Source: Singulisphaera sp. GP187
GTDB lineage: Bacteria; Planctomycetota; Planctomycetia; Isosphaerales; Isosphaeraceae
Reading direction: 5' to 3'
Assembly (NCBI RefSeq): GCF_900129635.1
Contig: NZ_FSRB01000001.1
Coordinates: 4,875,501 to 4,939,500, forward strand
DNA: 64,000 bases
Positions 51,301 to 59,685 of this stretch are shown one piece after another. The notes beneath the pieces were generated by a model, which saw nothing but the letters and a program-made list of their open reading frames with translations, searched no databases and had not been told where the DNA came from. How positions within the stretch are numbered: the first letter of the stretch is position 1; each line of letters begins with the position of its first letter. Position numbers and translations under genes: made by a program.

Positions 51301-51618
51301 CGACCCGGCCGAGGGACCGAATAACGTCGAATGTCCCCGTGGCGCAAAGCCGTGGTTAAAGCGTGGCGCTCTGTCCGATCACCAACGTCGGATCCGGCTG
51401 TGTGGGGTCACTCCCCTGATATTACCAGTGTGGCGAGCGTGATCTGCAGCGACAGAGATGGTCCATCGGCCCGCGGTTCGTCCCCGGAATCTGAACAAAC
51501 CGCCAGTATTCCTGGCCGGGACGGGGCCACTTCGTCCCCAGGCTGCCCGCCCTCGTTTTGACCGATTCCTACATGGCTGTCTTTATTCGCCAACTGTCGA
51601 TAATCGCTATGTCCCCCT
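51301..51618. other. IS110 3' flank with inverted copy of the palindrome arm
   Basis: No gene. CTTTATTCGCCAACTGTCGA to TATGTCCCC (51591-51616) is the inverse of 49582-49607. CTTTATTCGC occurs twice, at 51581 and 51617, so the arm sits between short direct repeats. Confidence 0.6.
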
Positions 51619-51813
51619 TTATTCGCCCCGAAGTTCGGACACGAGTTCCTCGGCGGGCCCACCGACAAGCCGCCGCTCGACCTTGCGGGCATGCTCGTAA
51701 AGGGTTTCGCGGCTGCATCCGGCCTGTTCGGCTTGTTGAGTGACGGCACCGTGCTGCCCGGAAAGGACGGCTGCGGCATTGAGGATCCAGACGCGGGGCG
51801 ATAACTTGAACAT
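51619..51813 (-). pseudogene. Helix-turn-helix transposase N-terminal fragment
   Basis: A 64-residue frame: MFKLSPRVWILNAAAVLSGQ, then HGAVTQQAEQAGCSRETLYE (helix-turn-helix) and HARKVERRLVGGPAEELVSE. It begins with a normal ATG after GGAAGGG but ends abruptly at the 20-bp repeat (51610-51629). It looks like the DNA-binding start of a planctomycete transposase whose catalytic part has been removed. Confidence 0.6.
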
Positions 51814-52281
51814 GGGAGGCCCTTCCGTGATGGTGATACCCGTGGTCAGATGTCATCTCACCACGGCGGGGCCTCCCGATCCACTCAATCTGTCAACCCG
51901 CTCGCCCACCATTTCTGGCGAAATGAGACAATGCCCACCCGGGGAGACGGCCTCGTTCGGACGCTGGACGCATGCACTCAAGAGTCGGCGGAAAAATGCG
52001 AGAGACTCGGAGCGAGATGTGGGATTGTATATGAATACACGACCACACCGCCGGGTGTCGAGAACCCGGATGCCGACCTGCGGCGGGAGCTGGTGCCAAT
52101 CTCCGCGACTCATCGGGATCGGTTTTTCATCGACATGCTCATGGTCAATGCCTTGCTCACGGCTTCAGTTCTTCCGCTTCGGCTCCTCAACTTGGTACAA
52201 TTCACATCTCTCTAAGCCGACCCCGCGAGCGCCCGGCAGGCGACTCACCGGGGCCTCCAATGCCCTCGAAGGTCCCCGACG
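51814..52281. other. Intergenic region
   Basis: About 470 bp between the IS remnants and the WD40/LRR gene. Short frames lack family resemblance. The final 30 bp (AATGCCCTCGAAGGTCCCCG) precede the ATG at 52282; no convincing ribosome site apart from CGAAGG was seen. Confidence 0.4.
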
Positions 52282-55200
52282 ATGCCGATCGCGTTCGCAT
52301 GCGAGAGCTGTGGCCGACGCTACCAGGTCGACGACGCCCTGGCCGGGAAGAAAGGCAAGTGCAAGGCCTGCGGCCAGCCATTGCTGATCCCTGCCGCGCG
52401 GCAGGCCGCGCCGGCCTCTCCCCCCCCCGACCGATCGGGAGCCCACGCGGGCCCGGCCGATCGCGACGGAACGAACGGGACGCGACGCGAGTCCGTCGCC
52501 GGCTGGCCCGGCGCGGGGCGAAGGGCGCCAGCCGCGGCGGTCTTTCCTCTGGGCCCTCACCGGTGCCGGCGTGCTGGTCGTGGCGGCCCTGGCCGTGCCG
52601 TTCCTGTACCCGTCCGCAGGCGGCGGGGCGGCGGAGCCCGGCCCGGTCGTTTCCGTTCCGCCCGAGGCGCCGCCGGGGCCGGCCCCGGTCGCGGGCACTG
52701 CGCCCGCCGTTCCGGCTGCATCTGCCCCGGGGCCCGGTGCCGCGGTCGCCGTCACCCCGGCGAACGTCGCCACACCCCCGGCGACGCCCGCCCCGAAGGT
52801 CGGCGAGATCCGCAAGTTTGAGGGGCATGTCGACACGGCCTCCGTCGTGGCGTTCGCGCCCGACGGCCGCTTCGCCCTGTCGGGGGCGACCGACGGGACC
52901 GTGCGGTACTGGGACGTCGCCACCGGGCGGGAGCTCGCGACGCTCCAGGAGCCGGTCGGCAACATCGTCGGGCTGGCGTTCTCGCCCGACGGCCGCCGCG
53001 CCGTCTCCGGCTGCTACGATCGGACCATCCGGTACTGGGACCTGGAGGGCTACAAGGAGCTCAGGACACTCCGGGGGCACACCGACGCGCCCAACCGCGT
53101 GGCGTTCGCGCCCGACGGCCGCCACGCCGCGTCGTCGAGCTGGGACCGTACGATCCGTCTCTGGGACCTGGACGCGGGGACCGAGATCCGGCGGTACGAG
53201 GGGCACGCCGGGGTCGTCTTCGGACTCGCCTTCTCGCCCGACGGCCGCCGCCTCGTCTCGGGGGGCTGGGACCACACGGCCCGGCTCTGGGACGTCGCCA
53301 CCGGTAAGGAAATCCGCAAGTTCGAGGGACACACCGCCGAGGTCGGCGACCTGGCGTATTCGAGCGACGGCCGCCGCGTGCTGACCGGCAGCAATGACGG
53401 GACGCTCCGGCTCTGGGACGTGGAGACCGGCCGCGAGGTCGCGCGCATGGACAACGGCGCCAACACCGCCTGGGCGGTCGCCCTCTCGCCCGACGGCCAC
53501 CGCATCCTGACGTCGCACGACCACGACGTCGCCCTCTGGGACGTCCCGACGCGCCAGCGCGTACAGCTCTTCGAGGGCCACACCGGACAGATCACGGGCG
53601 TGGCGTTCGCGCCCGACGGCCGCTCGGCCCTCTCCTCCGGGCACGACCGCCTGCTGCGGCTCTGGGGCCTGCCCGCGGTGGCCCCCGGGTCCCTCGCCGC
53701 GACACCACCGGGGCCCTCGCCGAGGCCCGCAGTCCCGGTCGCCGTGGTCGCCGCCACGCCGGACGCGCTGCTGGCGAAGGTGGCCGAGGCCCGCAGGCAG
53801 ATCGAAGCCGACCAGAACGGCGACAGGTATGCGGAGCTCGGGCCCGCCTTCGACGCGGCCCTGCGCGCGGCGGCCCCGGCCCTCACCGAGGTCGCGGTGG
53901 GCACGGCCGAGCGGCCCTCGCGTTTGACGCGGGTCGAGCTCAACGGCCGGCGGCTCGGGTTTGACGCCCTCCGGTTCAAGGCGCCCGCGGATGGGCCGCG
54001 CCTCGACATGAAGTGGGAGTTCATCATGCCCGCCGTCGACAACGAGCGTGGGCGGGCGATGGAGGCCTGGTATATCATGCCCCTGAAGGGCGACATGGTC
54101 GGCTTCAGTCACTACCACCGCGGCGCGAACGAACCCGTCGAGGGGGTCGACTTGCCCAGGAAGTACCACGTCGTCCAGGAGCTCGAGGGTGGCGAGATCC
54201 GGCCGGGGAACGAGTACCTGATCTGGTTCACGTTCGAGGCCGGGTCGCCTGCGGTGCCCACCTACGTCAAGATCGACCTGGTGCCGCCGGACCCCGAAGT
54301 GGTGTCGCGGATCCGGGCGACCGAGGCCGCGCGGCGCCGGACGTTCGAGCTCCCGGACTCGGCCCACGGCCTGGGCGCCAGCCCCGACGGCCGCCGGGCC
54401 TTGATGGCGGCCGGGGCGTCGCTCTACAGCGGCGACATCGAATCGGGTCGGGTCCGAAAGTGCTGGGACGGGCGGGATCGGGACGTCCGTAGCGTGGCGT
54501 TCTCGCCCGACGGCACGCTCGCGGCGGTCGGCTGCGGCAACGGCACGATCCTCCTCGTCGACGTCGAGGCCGGCAAGGAGGTGCGCCGCTGCGAGGGGCA
54601 TTCGGCCGGGTTGCGGTGCCTCGCTTTCCTGCCCGACGGCAAGCAGCTCGTCTCCGGGGCCGAGGACCGGACGGCCCGGCTCTGGGACGTCGCCACCGGC
54701 AAAGAGGTCCGCAAGTTCGAAGGGCACACCGACCAGGTGCTCTGCCTGGCCGTCTCCCCCGACGGCCGCCGACTCGCCACCGGGCCGAGCGTCGCGGACA
54801 AGGTGGCGCGCGTCTGGGACGTGGCCACCGGCAAGCTCATCGCACGCCTCGAGGGGAACGCCGAAGCCGTGTACGCGCTGGCATTCTCGCCCGACGGCAA
54901 GGCGGTCCTCACCGGCGGCGAGGACACGACCCTGCGACTTTACGACGCCGCCAGCGGCCGGCCGATTCGCCGGTTCAAGCCCGACTTCGGCTCGAGACTC
55001 CACGCGGCGGCGTTCCTGCCCGACGGTCGCGTGATCGCGAGCGGTGAAGGGCACTTCGTCACGTTCTGGTCGAGCGCGTCGGGCCGTCTGCTCGACGCCT
55101 ACGAGGGGCCGTTCGGGGGCACTCATCTGATCGCCTCGGCCCCCGGCAACCGGATGCTCACCGGCAGCGCCGACCGCACCGTACGCGTCTGGACGCTCCC

Positions 55201-55831
55201 GCCCTTCGACGCGGCGGCCGCCGCGGCGCCGACGAAGGCCGACCTCGCCTACCTCCGTTCGGTCGTCGACGACCTCGAGGCCACGACCCCCGACGAGCTC
55301 GGCGACCTCACGCACCTCGCCCTCAACGCCAGGACCGACGACGCGGGCCTGGCCCACCTCGCCCAGTTGAGGAACCTGGAGACCCTCTCGATCGCCGGCG
55401 CCCCGAAGGTCCGGGGCGCCGGCCTCGCCCGCCTCAAGGGGCTCACCCGCCTCCGCAGCCTCGACCTGAGCCACACGGGCATCGGCGACACCGGCCTGGC
55501 CCACCTCGCACCCCTGACCCGGCTCGAGCGCCTCAGCCTGGGTGACACGAGGGTTACCAACGCCGGGATCGCCCACCTCAGGGGGCTTACGAACCTGAAG
55601 CGGCTCGACCTCCAGAACGACGCCGTGACCGACGTCGCCCTCCGGACCCTGGTCGACCTGCCGAACCTCGAGACCCTCGACCTCGAGGGGACGAAGGTCG
55701 GCGACGACGGCCTTTCGCTGATCCGGAGGTTCAAGAAGCTGTCGACGCTGACCCTCGGCGCCACCAGGGTCACCGAGCCTGCCGCGGAAGCCCTCCGCAA
55801 GGCGCTGCCGAAGCTGAACGTCGAGCTTTGA
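52282..55831 (+). CDS. Zinc-ribbon, WD40 and leucine-rich-repeat membrane protein (frameshifted)
   Basis: The gene starts MPIAFACESCGRRYQVDDAL with a CxxC...CKACG zinc ribbon. At nine C residues (52420-52428) the frame breaks; removing one C joins it to the long frame that runs through QPRRSFLWALTGAGVLVVAA (a membrane span) to 55831. Then follow about seven WD40 repeats (EGHxxxVxxLAFSPDGRR...LWDVATGKE), a middle domain (DMKWEFIMPAVDNERGRAME), about seven further WD40 repeats and five LRRs (LTRLRSLDLSHTGIGDTGLA). This domain set is typical of planctomycetes. Likely a scaffold; function unknown. Confidence 0.8.
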
Positions 55832-55990
55832 CCGGGCGAGCGCCCCCGGAGGGCCTGTCGACAACCGCCGATCGCTTGCGGCGCCCCTCATGACAGGCTG
55901 AAGCCGCCCGTCCTGCCTCGGCTCCGGATTTCCGATGCGGCCTGCCCATCCCGTTGTCCTCGAGCCTCGGAACTCCTTCATCGATTCCGC

Positions 55991-56107
55991 GGGCAGGAAA
56001 CGGGGACGCAGCTAGTATTGACGTCCACCCTTCGTCCGGAGGGCCGACCGCCAAAAGTCCGTAAACCTGAGTCGCGGACAGAAAACTCGCTGCGTCCCCG
56101 TTTCCTC
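55991..56107. repeat. Internally deleted RAYT derivative (REPIN/MITE-like)
   Basis: The first 35 bp (GGGCAGGAAACGGGGACGCA...GACGTC) match the left end of the RAYT element at 57479-57513. The next 81 bp (CACCCTTCGTCCGGAGGGCC...) match its right end at 58179-58259, including the last 20 codons of the RAYT gene. The 665 bp between are absent. The ends are inverted (AGGAAACGGGGACGCAGC versus GCTGCGTCCCCGTTTCCT). Confidence 0.92.
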
Positions 56108-56148
56108 ACTTGGAGTCCGACCGCTTTGAGGCGACGGGTCAGCCGGCC

Positions 56149-57441
56149 TTACGATCCAGGATCCGATAGCAGGTCCGGCCGAGGCGCATGCGGGTAGTCA
56201 GCGGGTTGATAGTGAATCGCCAGCTCAGGGGTCTCGATTTGCTGCTGCCCGTCAGCGAGCGAAGTGAGCGCCCGGTCGAGGATGCCGCTTGTGAGGAGGG
56301 TCCGCTCGACAGGATAGGTCGGTCGGCCCGTGTGGATCATGCGTTCGATCGCCTTCAGCAAGTAGGCGAAGTGGGGGTGGCGTGGTTCGCTGCGTTCCTC
56401 GAAGCGGGTGGCAATGACTTGCGGCCTCCCCTTGACCCGCAACGCCACGGAGGTGCCCGAGGCGAACTCAGAGAGCATCAAAATGCTCCCGAGCAGGCCG
56501 TCGGCGTACTGGAACTGGAAGAGTGCGGCTCCCGGCGTGTTGGTTCGCGTCGGAACGCCGTCTTGATGGGGCGTCACGGCAAGCGCGGCGTTGAGAAGGT
56601 CGTGCGGTACGGTGCCGTCATCGACGGCCCTCCACATGGCTTCGCCTTGCAGGCAGCGAACCCAGTTCACACCGCGCTCACCGCCCCGCCGCCGTTCGAC
56701 CTGGCTTTGCAGGAACTCGAGGGCGTGGATTCCATAGATGTCGAGCCCCGAATAACCAATCCCGACGGCCGCCTCGACCTCGGAGCCGAGCGGGACGGTG
56801 ATGTCGGGGAACCGGAACCCGACGGGCATCGACGAGCCCGCCATGAACGGGACCTTGAGCTCACGGGCGCGGTGGTACATCCACGAAGCATCGGCCCATT
56901 GCGGGCCAAGGTGCTTGTCGCTAAAGACGGGGACCACCTTACCATGCTTGACGAAGGCCTTCGTGATCTGCTCGAAGAAGCGACGACGCGGGTAAAGATG
57001 CTGCTCTTTCTTGTTGTACGGATAGTCGCCGTGCTCGCCGATGCTGATCACGCCGTCGACCGGGATCTGGTCCCCTCCCAGGGTCAACGCCCCTTCGATC
57101 GTGTCGAAGATCGGAACGCCGTGCTTCCGAGACTGGGCCCGGGCGAGGTCTCTCGCCGTGAACTGGTCGACATACATCGAAGCAAGCTTGAGCGCGGGGC
57201 CTGGGCCCCCGTCCTGTTTCCAACCGTCGAGAATCTTCCCCAAAAGCACGTCGGCGTGCAGCCCCTGTTCATAGGCTGTGATCACGGCCGCGACGGACTT
57301 CGGCTTCGACGCGCGGGAGGGGGCCGCGACGGCCGCCGCTGGGAAGCCGCAACACAAGGTCGCCGCGGCAGCCTGTTGCATCAAGACTCGGCGCGTTGGT
57401 TGCATCAAGACTCGGCGCGTTGTCGGGCGGGGCGGGTTCAT
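56149..57441 (-). CDS. Tat-type exported conserved planctomycete protein (Gfo/Idh-like neighbourhood family)
   Basis: A 430-residue protein. The N-terminus has arginine pairs and a hydrophobic stretch (MQQAAAATLCCGFPAAAVAA), a Tat-like signal. The body includes VAAVITAYEQGLHADVLLGK, ALTLGGDQIPVDGVISIGEH, YPRRRFFEQITKAFVKHGKV and PVFSDKHLGPQWADASWMYH. This matches a conserved planctomycete exported family seen with Gfo/Idh/MocA oxidoreductases; its activity is not established. Codons for TRRVLMQP/TRRVLMQQ are an in-frame 24-bp tandem duplication (57376-57423). It is flanked on both sides by RAYT-derived repeats. Confidence 0.7.
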   Translation of the reverse strand: MNPPRPTTRRVLMQPTRRVLMQQAAAATLCCGFPAAAVAAPSRASKPKSVAAVITAYEQGLHADVLLGKILDGWKQDGGPGPALKLASMYVDQFTARDLARAQSRKHGVPIFDTIEGALTLGGDQIPVDGVISIGEHGDYPYNKKEQHLYPRRRFFEQITKAFVKHGKVVPVFSDKHLGPQWADASWMYHRARELKVPFMAGSSMPVGFRFPDITVPLGSEVEAAVGIGYSGLDIYGIHALEFLQSQVERRRGGERGVNWVRCLQGEAMWRAVDDGTVPHDLLNAALAVTPHQDGVPTRTNTPGAALFQFQYADGLLGSILMLSEFASGTSVALRVKGRPQVIATRFEERSEPRHPHFAYLLKAIERMIHTGRPTYPVERTLLTSGILDRALTSLADGQQQIETPELAIHYQPADYPHAPRPDLLSDPGS

Positions 57442-57478
57442 CGGGCAAGTCTCATCGGGGGCAGGAAACGGGGACGGG

Positions 57479-58259
57479 GGGCAGGAAACGGGGACGCAGC
57501 TAGTATTGACGTCGTCCTCGGGATTCGGGGATCCTCCCGCCTTATGCCAAGAACAGCGCGAGTCGCACCTGGCGGGTTAGTTTATCACGTCCTGAATCGA
57601 TCGGCCGGGAAGAGGCACCTGTTCGCCAAGGACGCCGACTTCGAGGCGTTCCAGCGCGTCATGTGTGAGGCGCACCAGCACCACCCCACCCGGATCTTGG
57701 CTTACGCCGTCTTGTCCAACCATTGGCACTTCCTCGTCTGGCCCGAGGAAGACGGGCAATTGACCGATTTCTTCCGCTGGCTCACGCATACCCACGCGAT
57801 GCGTTGGAGAGTTGCCCACCGGACCGTGGGATACGGGCCCCTCTACCAGGGACGATTCAAGAGTTTCCCGGTTCAGTGCGACGACCATCTCTTGACCGTG
57901 CTCCGGTACATCGAGCGGAATCCGCAGGCGGCCGGGTTGGTCGAGCGGGCCGAATTGTGGCGCTGGAGTCGTCTGTGGGTGAGGAGGCACGGAGCGGATC
58001 CGCTCAAAGCCCTCTTATCGGCCTGGCCAATCGAATGTCCGGTGGACTGGACTGATCGGGTCAACGCCGCGCTGAGCGCCCAGGAACTGAAGCGATTGCA
58101 CGCAAGCCTCGAGAGAAGCCGGCCTTACGGCGCCGACGAGTGGGTCAAGCAGAAGGCGAGCGAGTTGAGCCTGGAACACACCCTTCGTCCGGAGGGCCGA
58201 CCGCCAAAAGTCCGTAAACCTGAGTCGCGGACAGAAAACTAGCTGCGTCCCTGTCTCCT
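57479..58259 (+). mobile_element. RAYT element with inverted REP-like ends
   Basis: The transposase gene is bounded by GGCAGGAAACGGGGACGCAG (left; a second partial copy lies just upstream at 57459-57477) and by GCTGCGTCCCTGTCTCCTC (right). These are imperfect inverted repeats of each other. The internally deleted copy at 55991-56107 keeps exactly these two ends, which shows that this unit can exist as a mobile or duplicated unit. Confidence 0.8.
57544..58242 (+). CDS. REP-associated tyrosine transposase (RAYT)
   Basis: A 232-residue Y1/HuH single-strand transposase of the RAYT (TnpA-REP) group. N-terminal PRTARVAPGGLVYHVLNRSA is the family start, the HuH metal motif is in AYAVLSNHWHFLVWPEEDGQ, and LLTVLRYIERNPQAAGLVER contains the catalytic Tyr. 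ATG 57544 is chosen; the long frame upstream is antisense to the neighbouring gene. RAYTs move REP/REPIN hairpins, and here such ends lie directly beside the gene. The last 20 codons overlap the right-end repeat. It appears intact. Confidence 0.92.
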   Translation: MPRTARVAPGGLVYHVLNRSAGKRHLFAKDADFEAFQRVMCEAHQHHPTRILAYAVLSNHWHFLVWPEEDGQLTDFFRWLTHTHAMRWRVAHRTVGYGPLYQGRFKSFPVQCDDHLLTVLRYIERNPQAAGLVERAELWRWSRLWVRRHGADPLKALLSAWPIECPVDWTDRVNAALSAQELKRLHASLERSRPYGADEWVKQKASELSLEHTLRPEGRPPKVRKPESRTEN

Positions 58260-58262
58260 CTG

Positions 58263-58414
58263 CGCCCGCCTGGCTCACCCCGCAGCCGGCTTGAGGAATG
58301 CGCCCTCGCCGTCGTCCCTTGTCGCTCGGCAAGGACTGACTCCTGACTCCCGAAAACCCATCGTCCTCCCCGTTTCGCGGCCCGATCGCCACGAGACCGG
58401 GAGGACGTCTCGCG
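58263..58414. repeat. Copy of leuD 3' end and downstream
   Basis: CGCCTGGCTCACCCCGCAGC, GCCGGCTTGAGGAATGCGCC and CGATCGCCACGAGACCGGGA match 45018-45190. It starts 4 bp after the RAYT right end. It cannot encode LeuD (only the last codons are present), so it is a transposed or duplicated fragment or a dispersed repeat. Confidence 0.85.
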
Positions 58415-58585
58415 TATCGGCCACTCCCTACATCTCGAGAGTGCCCCTCGTTGGGTGCCTGGCCATGCGTTGCAACGGATTGAAAAATCCCCCGCCGCTT
58501 GACCCGCTTGCTTTTTCGCGAACAATTAGACAATATCCTAAATGTTTGCGGCGGTCCCACGAATGACGGGTAGAGAACTCGGCCG

Positions 58586-58858
58586 ATGAACGACGTTTTT
58601 AAGGCCCTCTCCGACCCGACGCGCCGCGAGATCCTCCGCCTTTTGAGGGGGGGCGAGAGGACGGCGGGAGAACTGGCCGAGCATTTTGCCATGACCAAGC
58701 CGTCGATGTCGCATCACTTCGCGGTCCTGAAGGAGGCGGAGCTGATCCGTAGCCGCCGCGATGGGAAGCAAATCTATTACACGCTCGACACCACGGTCAT
58801 CCAGGACGTCCTCGTCTGGATTCACGACATGTTCGGGAGTGGGGAGAGCAAGTCATGA
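58586..58858 (+). CDS. ArsR-family repressor (SdpR-like)
   Basis: A 90-residue winged-helix regulator: MNDVFKALSDPTRREILRLL, then ERTAGELAEHFAMTKPSMSH and HFAVLKEAELIRSRRDGKQI, a typical ArsR DNA-binding domain. It has no metal-binding Cys pair, like the autorepressor group SdpR. The stop overlaps the next gene start (ATGA at 58855), so the two are translationally coupled. The likely role is repression of its own operon. The SdpI-type neighbour supports the assignment. Confidence 0.92.
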   Translation: MNDVFKALSDPTRREILRLLRGGERTAGELAEHFAMTKPSMSHHFAVLKEAELIRSRRDGKQIYYTLDTTVIQDVLVWIHDMFGSGESKS

Positions 58859-59499
58859 CTCGGGCATCTTGGCTCGCCGCGATCGGGCTCATCGTCGCAG
58901 TCTGGGTCGGCACCGCGGTGGTCTATGGATCACTCCCGGACCGGGTTCCGACCCACTGGAACATCCGAGGACAGGTGGACGCCCATGGACCGAAGGCATT
59001 GGCTGCACTCCTCATGCCGGCGGTCATGGTGGGGATGCTCGCCCTCTTCGCGGCGCTCCCCTGGCTCTCGCCCGCCCAGTTCAAGTTGGAGGGCTTCCGA
59101 TCGACCTACGGATTCATCGCCGTCGTCGTCCTCGCGATGCAGGCCTTCATCCACACCCTGTTGCTGCTCGCGGCGATGGGTTATCAGTTCGACATGTCCA
59201 GGTGGCTTGTGGCAGGCACCCTCTTCGGTCTTGGCCTGATGGGGAATGTGATGGGCAAAGTACGCCGCAACTTCTATGTCGGTTTCCGGGTCCCCTGGAC
59301 CTTGGCCAGCGAACGCGTTTGGAACGAGACCAATCGCCTGGCTGCCTGGTTAACCTTCGGCGTTGGCCTGCTGGGCTCGGCTGTCGCCTTGATGGGCTAC
59401 CCGCTCGTGGCGCTCTCCTCGCTGGTGCTGATCGTGGTAATCCCGACGATTTTTTCGCTCCTGCGGTACAAGCAACTCGAGCGCAGCGGCGAAATCTGA
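58855..59499 (+). CDS. SdpI family membrane protein (DUF1648)
   Basis: A 214-residue membrane protein with about six spans. The DUF1648 start is VYGSLPDRVPTHWNIRGQVD. The SdpI domain follows: GLGLMGNVMGKVRRNFYVGF, RVPWTLASERVWNETNRLA, with conserved Asn and Trp. In Bacillus SdpI gives immunity to the SdpC toxin and sequesters SdpR; here the SdpR-like gene overlaps it, but no SdpC toxin is visible nearby. A regulatory membrane pair without the toxin is therefore likely. Confidence 0.9.
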   Translation: MTRASWLAAIGLIVAVWVGTAVVYGSLPDRVPTHWNIRGQVDAHGPKALAALLMPAVMVGMLALFAALPWLSPAQFKLEGFRSTYGFIAVVVLAMQAFIHTLLLLAAMGYQFDMSRWLVAGTLFGLGLMGNVMGKVRRNFYVGFRVPWTLASERVWNETNRLAAWLTFGVGLLGSAVALMGYPLVALSSLVLIVVIPTIFSLLRYKQLERSGEI

Positions 59500-59685
59500 G
59501 CGAGAATCGCCTGGACTTCCCTTTCCTTCCGTCCCAAGCAACCCAGGCCGACCGAGCACAAAACAATAATTGATCACCTTTTTAATATTTACATGCAATC
59601 CAAAATCGCACAGGGAGGGGAAAGAACTGAGAACCTTCAAAATCGTCGATGCCCACGCTCTGCATCGACTCAACGGAGATTGTCG
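59500..59685. other. Intergenic region
   Basis: 186 bp with an AT-rich segment (TAATTGATCACCTTTTTAAT near 59569) and GGGAGGGG at about 59614. It probably holds the promoter of the following hydrolase. Confidence 0.4.

Larger units (their letters stand above)
47762..51629. mobile_element. IS block bracketed by perfect 20-bp inverted repeats
   Basis: GGGGCGAATAAAGGGGGACA at 47762-47781 is exactly inverted at 51610-51629. Inside are an IS4-family and an IS110-family transposase. Outside, an IS630 gene is cut at the left boundary and a helix-turn-helix transposase fragment is cut at the right boundary. This suggests a composite or nested element about 3.87 kb long; the order of insertion is inferred. 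Confidence 0.55.

Noticed and set aside
51850..52215. Plus-strand 121-codon frame before the WD40/LRR gene
   Set aside because: No ribosome site and no family; overlapping frames on the other strand are equally plausible, so it was left as intergenic.
52202..55981. Minus-strand 1259-codon open frame
   Set aside because: It lies antisense to the WD40/LRR gene in very GC-rich repeat DNA; its residues mirror the repeats and show no family, so it is a codon-bias shadow.
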